From assembly GCA_046593925.1 (NCBI GenBank), contig JBKJQN010000005.1, positions 1 through 9,600 on the forward strand: DNA of 9,600 nucleotides. Reading direction: 5' to 3'. Shown piece by piece: positions 5,610 through 9,600 of the stretch (position 1 is the first letter of the stretch; every line of letters begins with the position of its first letter). The notes beneath the pieces are model-generated. The model saw only the letters and a program-made list of their open reading frames with translations, was not told the DNA's origin and ran no database searches. The DNA comes from JAYVYM01 sp046593925. GTDB lineage: Bacteria; Actinomycetota; Actinomycetes; Mycobacteriales; SCTD01. A program made the translations under genes and the position numbers.

Positions 5610-6908
5610 ATGGCACGGCTGTTCGGGACCGACGGGGTGCGCGGGCTGGCCGGCGGCGAGGTCCTCACCGTCGAGTTGGCGACGGCGGTCGCCGGATCGG
5701 CGGCGACCGCGCTGCTCGAGGCCGGGAGCCGGCCGCGGGTCGTCGTCGGCCGCGACACCCGCCCATCCGGCGAGATGCTCGAGTCGGCAGCCGTCGCGGG
5801 CTTCACCGCCGCAGGGTGCGACGTCATCCTGCTCGGAGTGGTACCGACGCCCGCGGTAGCCCTGGAGACCGCGCGCGGGGACGCGCAGCTCGGTCTGATG
5901 ATCTCGGCCTCGCACAACCCGATGCCCGACAACGGGCTGAAGCTGTTCGGCGAGGGTGGCTGGAAGCTGCCCGACGACGTCGAGGACGCGATCGAGGCCG
6001 GCGTCGCCACGCCGCGCCGTGTCACCGGGGCGGCCGTCGGCCGGGTGCGCGCGGACGCCGGCGCGGGCGACCGTTACCTGGCGCACCTGCGCGCCGCCGT
6101 GCCGGCCGACCTGTCGGGGCTGCGGGTCGTCGTCGACGCGTCGCAGGGGGCGGCGAGCGTGCTCGCGCCGCAGGCGTACCGCCGAGCCGGCGCGGACGTC
6201 CTGGCGATCCATGCGGACGGCGACGGGTACCGCATCAACGACGGCTGCGGGGCGACCCAGCTGGGCTCGCTGCAGGCGGCCGTCGTCGAGCACGGCGCAC
6301 ACCTCGGCCTGGCGCACGACGGCGACGCCGACCGCTGCCTCGCGGTCGATGCACAGGGCAACGCCGTCGACGGCGATCAGCTGCTCGCGATGCTTGCGGT
6401 CGGGGCTGGGGTCGACACCGTCGTGGCGACGGTCATGAGCAACCTGGGCTTCGTACGGGCGATGCGCGAGCACGGCATCGCGGTCGTGCAGACCGCGGTT
6501 GGCGACAGGTACGTCCTTGAGGCGATGCGCGCGGGCGGCCACCGCCTCGGCGGCGAGCAGAGCGGCCATACCGTCCAGCTGGAGCACGCGACGACCGGCG
6601 ACGGCCTGCTCACCGGCCTGTCGGTGCTCGCGCTGCTGGCGCGTACCGGCTCGTCGCTGGCCGAGCTCGCGGGCGTGATGACCCGGCTGCCACAGGTGCT
6701 CGTGAACGTCCCCGCCAACCGCTCCCGGGCGAGTGCGCCAGAGGTACTGGCGGCCGTCGCCGTGCAGGAGGCCGCGCTCGGCGACACCGGCCGCGTCCTG
6801 CTGCGGGCCTCCGGCACCGAGGAGCTCGTGCGGGTCATGGTCGAGGCGGAGTCCGAGCCGCGGGCCCGCGAGGTCGCCGTGGCCCTCGCGGCGGTCGTCG
6901 GCGGCTGA
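5610..6908 (+). CDS. glmM: Phosphoglucosamine mutase GlmM
   Basis: GlmM converts glucosamine-6-phosphate to glucosamine-1-phosphate, the step before UDP-GlcNAc and hence peptidoglycan. The protein begins MARLFGTDGVRGLAG, the family hallmark. The phosphoserine loop ISASHNPMPDNG has catalytic Ser101. The metal loop DGDADR has Asp237, Asp239 and Asp241. The sugar-binding GGEQSGH is at 314-320. The phosphate-binding loop RASGTEELVRVMVEAE starts near 399. The last motif has Glu where the common form SGTEPL has Pro. All four active-site segments are intact, so it should be active. Length is 432, slightly below the usual 445 or so. The ATG has a strong GGAGGG (5599-5604) at 5-nt spacing. Its place after rpsI is conserved in actinobacteria. 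Confidence 0.97.
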   Translation: MARLFGTDGVRGLAGGEVLTVELATAVAGSAATALLEAGSRPRVVVGRDTRPSGEMLESAAVAGFTAAGCDVILLGVVPTPAVALETARGDAQLGLMISASHNPMPDNGLKLFGEGGWKLPDDVEDAIEAGVATPRRVTGAAVGRVRADAGAGDRYLAHLRAAVPADLSGLRVVVDASQGAASVLAPQAYRRAGADVLAIHADGDGYRINDGCGATQLGSLQAAVVEHGAHLGLAHDGDADRCLAVDAQGNAVDGDQLLAMLAVGAGVDTVVATVMSNLGFVRAMREHGIAVVQTAVGDRYVLEAMRAGGHRLGGEQSGHTVQLEHATTGDGLLTGLSVLALLARTGSSLAELAGVMTRLPQVLVNVPANRSRASAPEVLAAVAVQEAALGDTGRVLLRASGTEELVRVMVEAESEPRAREVAVALAAVVGG

Positions 6909-6911
6909 CCG

Positions 6912-6927
6912 GGTCCGGACCTAGGGT
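6912..6927 (+). promoter_or_regulatory. Palindrome abutting a possible -10 element before pepN
   Basis: GGTCCGGACC (6912-6921) is a perfect 10-bp palindrome in the 26-nt glmM-pepN gap. It directly touches TAGGGT (6922-6927), a match to the TAnnnT -10 pattern that ends 7 nt before the pepN ATG. This layout suggests a leaderless pepN transcript with an operator-like site just upstream. Alternatively, AGGG (6923-6926) is a weak Shine-Dalgarno at 8 nt. No clear -35 is seen. Confidence 0.4.
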
Positions 6928-6934
6928 CGCCCGC

Positions 6935-9394
6935 ATGTCCCACACCCTCACCCGCGACGAGGCGCGCCGCCGGGCCGCGCTGCTGGACGTGACGTCGTAC
7001 ACGGTCGAGCTCGACCTCACCGGCCTGCTCGACAGCACGGCCTTCATCTCGACCAGCGAGGTGACGTTCGGCTGCCGCGAGCCGGGGGCGACGACGTTCC
7101 TGGAGCTCGACGGCGAGCTGCTCGAGCTGGTCCGCGGTGGGCGGCCGGTCCCGCCGGTCGTGCAGGGCAACCGGATCGTGCTGGCGGACCTCGCGGCGCA
7201 CGAGGTCGTCCGCGTCGTAGCGCGGTGCGCGACGACGCGTACCGGTGAGGGGCTGCACCGCTCGGTCGACCCGGCCGACAGGCAGGTCTACCTGTACGCG
7301 CAGGCGTTCCTCGACGACGCGCAACGGATCTTCGCCTGCTTCGACCAGCCGGACCTCAAGGCCCGCGTGCAGCTCACCGTCACCGCGCCCGAGGCCTGGA
7401 GGGTGCTGGCCAACACCCGCGCAGTGCGTACCCGCAACCGGCACGTGTTCGCGCCGACCGAGCCGATCGCGACCTACCTGGTCACCCTCGCGGCCGGCCC
7501 GTGGCACGGCGAGCAGCGCTGGTACGGCGACCCGGCCGACGGCGGGATCGAGCTCGGCATGTGGTGCCGGGCCTCGCTCGCCACCTGCCTCGAGGCCGAC
7601 GAGCTGTTCACGATCACTGCCGCGTGCCTGGACGTGCAGCAGGACATCTTTGGGCGGCGCTATCCCTTCGGTGACACCTACGACCAGGTCTTCGTACCGG
7701 AGTTCAATGCCGGCGCGATGGAGAACCCCGGCATGGTGACCTTCAGCGACGACGCCTTCGTCTTCCGCTCGAGGACCACCCAGGGTCGCCGCCGCGAGCG
7801 CGCCCAGGTGATCGCCCACGAGATGGCGCACATGTGGTTCGGCGACCTGGTGACGATGCGCTGGTGGGACGACCTGTGGCTTAACGAGTCCTTCGCCGAG
7901 CTGCTCGGGATGTACACCGTCGAGACGGCGACCGAGCGCGGCACGCTGGCCTACGGCGGTGCGTGGCCGACGTTCTGCCTGGGTCGCAAGGCCTGGGGCT
8001 ACCGCGCCGACCAGCTGCCGACCACCCACCCGGTGGCGGGCAGCGTCGCTGATAACCGGGCGGCGCTGCTGAACTTCGACGGCATCAGCTACGCGAAGGG
8101 GGCCGGCGCGCTCCGGCAGCTGGCAGCCTGGCTGACCGAGGACGTCTTCTTCGCCGGGGTGCGTGGCTACCTCGCCGAGCACGCGTGGGGCAGCACCGAC
8201 CTCGCCGACCTGCTTCGCGCGCTGGAGCTGGCGAGCGGTCGGGACCTGCAGGAGTGGGCGAAGCTCTGGCTGAGCACCCCGGGTGTGCCGGTCCTACGCG
8301 TGCAGGACGGCGAGCTCCGGCAGGAGGCCGAGGTGCTGCGGCCGCACCGGGTCGGTGTCGGCCGCTACGACGACGACGGGGCCGGCCGGCTGCGGCTCGT
8401 CGAGCGGCTGGAGGTGGAGCTGACCGGTGCCCGTACAGCCGTCGACGTTGCTCCGGCGGCGCTGGTGCTGCCGAACGACGGCGACCTCACCTTCGCCAAG
8501 GTCCGGCTCGACGCCCGGTCCCTGCGCAGCGCGCTCGCGCGGACCGGTGATGTTGACGACCCGCTCGCGCGGGCCGTGCTGTGGGGCGCCCTGTGGGACG
8601 CCACCCGCGACGGCGAGCTACCGGCAGCCGAGTTCGTGGCGGCTGTGCTGGCCGGCGTCGCCGCGGAGCACGACCCCGATGCCGTGACCTCCCTGCTGGC
8701 GCAGGCCCGGCATGCGGCGACGGCCTACGCCCGTGACGGCGTAGCCATGCTCGCCCGCCTGCACCAGCACAGCTTGGACGCGCTGCGCATTGCCGCCCCG
8801 GCCAGCGACCTGCAGCTGGTTCACCTGCGCGCCGCGGCCTGCGCCGCACTCGACCCGGCGGCGCTGCGGAGCTGGCTGGCCGGCCAGGTGCCGACGGGCG
8901 TGGAGCTGGACGCCGATCTTCGCTGGCACCTGCTCGGCCGGCTGGCCGCCCTCGGCGCAGCCGACGAGAAGCAGATCGCCACCGAGCTGGCGGGCGACCG
9001 GACGGCCGCCGGCGAGCTGCAGGCCGCTCAGGCGCTCGCCGCTCGCCCCGACGCGGCCAGCAAGGCCGCGGTGTGGGAGGAGCTGCTCGGAGCCGGCGAG
9101 CTGTCCAACGGGCGCGCCCGCGCCCTCGCCAGGGGCTTCTGGCAGCCCGGCCAGGACGACCTGCTCCGCCCGTACGCGAGCCGCTGGGGTCGCGAGGTGG
9201 CCGGGCTGTTCGCGCGCCGCACCCCGCAGCTGGCCACCGTCGTCGCACGGCTGCTGTTCCCCTCGACGCTGGTCGAGCCGCACACCCTCGCCGTCACCGC
9301 GCTCGATGGCGACTTGCCGGCCGAGCTGAGGCGGGTGCTGCTGGAGGAGCGCGACGACCTCGCCCGGGCGCTGCGCGCGCGTCGTACCGGCTGA
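6935..9394 (+). CDS. pepN: Aminopeptidase N (M1 family zinc metallopeptidase)
   Basis: This cytosolic exopeptidase removes N-terminal residues from peptides in general peptide turnover. It has 819 residues, close to the usual actinobacterial PepN length. The N-terminal beta domain includes YLYAQAFLDDAQRIFACFDQ. The substrate-binding exopeptidase motif is GAMEN at 260-264. The zinc site is HEMAH (295-299), with catalytic Glu296 and third ligand Glu318 in LWLNESFAE, exactly the HExxH-18-E spacing. The transition-state Tyr is Tyr386 in GISYAKGAGAL. An alpha-helical, Ala/Leu-rich C-terminal region of the ERAP1-like type starts near residue 510. No signal peptide is present, so it acts inside the cell. 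The ATG lies 26 nt after glmM. There is no good Shine-Dalgarno, so translation may be leaderless. The functional call is firm; substrate preference cannot be read from the sequence. Confidence 0.97.
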   Translation: MSHTLTRDEARRRAALLDVTSYTVELDLTGLLDSTAFISTSEVTFGCREPGATTFLELDGELLELVRGGRPVPPVVQGNRIVLADLAAHEVVRVVARCATTRTGEGLHRSVDPADRQVYLYAQAFLDDAQRIFACFDQPDLKARVQLTVTAPEAWRVLANTRAVRTRNRHVFAPTEPIATYLVTLAAGPWHGEQRWYGDPADGGIELGMWCRASLATCLEADELFTITAACLDVQQDIFGRRYPFGDTYDQVFVPEFNAGAMENPGMVTFSDDAFVFRSRTTQGRRRERAQVIAHEMAHMWFGDLVTMRWWDDLWLNESFAELLGMYTVETATERGTLAYGGAWPTFCLGRKAWGYRADQLPTTHPVAGSVADNRAALLNFDGISYAKGAGALRQLAAWLTEDVFFAGVRGYLAEHAWGSTDLADLLRALELASGRDLQEWAKLWLSTPGVPVLRVQDGELRQEAEVLRPHRVGVGRYDDDGAGRLRLVERLEVELTGARTAVDVAPAALVLPNDGDLTFAKVRLDARSLRSALARTGDVDDPLARAVLWGALWDATRDGELPAAEFVAAVLAGVAAEHDPDAVTSLLAQARHAATAYARDGVAMLARLHQHSLDALRIAAPASDLQLVHLRAAACAALDPAALRSWLAGQVPTGVELDADLRWHLLGRLAALGAADEKQIATELAGDRTAAGELQAAQALAARPDAASKAAVWEELLGAGELSNGRARALARGFWQPGQDDLLRPYASRWGREVAGLFARRTPQLATVVARLLFPSTLVEPHTLAVTALDGDLPAELRRVLLEERDDLARALRARRTG

Positions 9395-9437
9395 GGCTGC
9401 GGCGGCAGGCGCGGGAGCGCAGCACCGGCCCTGGCGT

Positions 9438-9472
9438 GCTGACGGCTGACGGCTGACGGCTGACGGCTGACG
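9438..9472 (+). repeat. Five perfect tandem copies of the 7-mer GCTGACG
   Basis: Units run 9438-9444, 9445-9451, 9452-9458, 9459-9465 and 9466-9472, without mismatches. The block begins 43 nt after the pepN stop. It is the first part of a larger array in which every unit begins GCTG. The 7-bp period puts a TGA in every + frame, while the minus strand has no stops. Confidence 0.97.
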
Positions 9473-9518
9473 GCTGCATGGCTGAGCGGCTGACGGCTGA
9501 CGGCTGCATGGCTGAGCG
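9459..9518 (+). repeat. Perfect tandem duplication of a 30-bp composite unit
   Basis: 9459-9488 and 9489-9518 are identical. Each consists of GCTGACG, GCTGACG, GCTGCATG and GCTGAGCG in that order. The array is therefore hierarchical: short units were combined and then the combination was duplicated. The first copy shares its two heptamers with the preceding five-copy block. Confidence 0.97.
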
Positions 9519-9600
9519 GCTGTACGGCTGTACGGCTGTACGGCTGTACGGCTGTACGGCTGTACGGCTGTACGGCTGTACGGCTGTACGGCTGTACGGC
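9519..9600 (+). repeat. At least ten perfect tandem copies of the 8-mer GCTGTACG, cut by window end
   Basis: Ten exact units occupy 9519-9598, and GC at 9599-9600 begins an eleventh, so the array continues beyond the window. There is no mismatch among the copies, which points to recent expansion by slippage or active homogenisation. None of the triplets made by this unit on either strand is a stop codon, so all six frames are open here. No gene can be assigned from that fact alone. Confidence 0.97.

Noticed and set aside
6377..8182. A 601-codon minus-strand open frame across glmM and pepN.
   Set aside because: It spans two convincingly identified + strand genes and their gap, and has no recognisable domain; it is a high-GC shadow.
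9396..9423. Weak hairpin GCTGCG/CGCAGC after pepN as a terminator.
   Set aside because: Only 6 bp with a 16-nt loop and no T-run; too weak compared with the two other stems in the window.
9294..9509. A minus-strand small gene encoding QPSAVS-type repeats.
   Set aside because: Its openness follows from the stop-free repeat and the antisense of pepN; there is no ribosome site or recognisable protein. Kept only as an open question in the findings.
9438..9600. A CRISPR array at the window end.
   Set aside because: Units are 7-8 bp with no spacers; this is a simple tandem satellite.

Overview
The window is a high-GC chromosomal segment from an actinobacterium. The evidence is the very GC-rich third codon positions throughout, frequent GTG starts, GC-rich hairpin terminators without a U-tract, and the gene order. 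The order is end of the alpha operon (rpoA, rplQ), truA, an ABC-F ATPase, a small unknown gene, rplM, rpsI, glmM and pepN, all on the + strand. rpoA-rplQ-truA followed by rplM-rpsI-glmM is a familiar actinobacterial housekeeping arrangement. I cannot name the genus from sequence alone.

Layout. 1-867 is the 3' part of rpoA, whose start lies upstream of the window. 949-1689 is rplQ, with a long acidic Ala/Glu/Pro tail, followed by a perfect 16-bp stem-loop terminator (1706-1740). truA (1749-2543) starts only 8 nt after that hairpin. A 137-nt gap with several small repeats precedes a two-domain ABC-F protein (2681-4315), which overlaps an unrecognised 71-codon gene (4305-4520). A candidate promoter and an approximately 80-nt leader precede rplM (4636-5079) and rpsI (5126-5524). 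These two are bridged by a 17-codon mini-ORF that overlaps both by GTGA. A second stem-loop terminator (5534-5563) closes that pair. glmM (5610-6908) and pepN (6935-9394) follow. The last 163 bases are a nested array of GCTG-headed 7-mers and 8-mers that runs off the window.

Function. The genes are mainly growth-linked: the RNA polymerase alpha subunit, three ribosomal proteins, tRNA pseudouridylation, a ribosome-associated ABC-F factor, the phosphoglucosamine mutase that feeds peptidoglycan synthesis, and a broad cytosolic aminopeptidase. I see no phage, CRISPR, insertion sequence, tRNA or rRNA gene, and no defence or biosynthetic cluster. The parts worth a second look are the terminal repeat array, the rplM/rpsI bridging mini-ORF, the small ABC-F-coupled gene, and the control sequences around truA and pepN. 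None of these amounts to a demonstrated new system.
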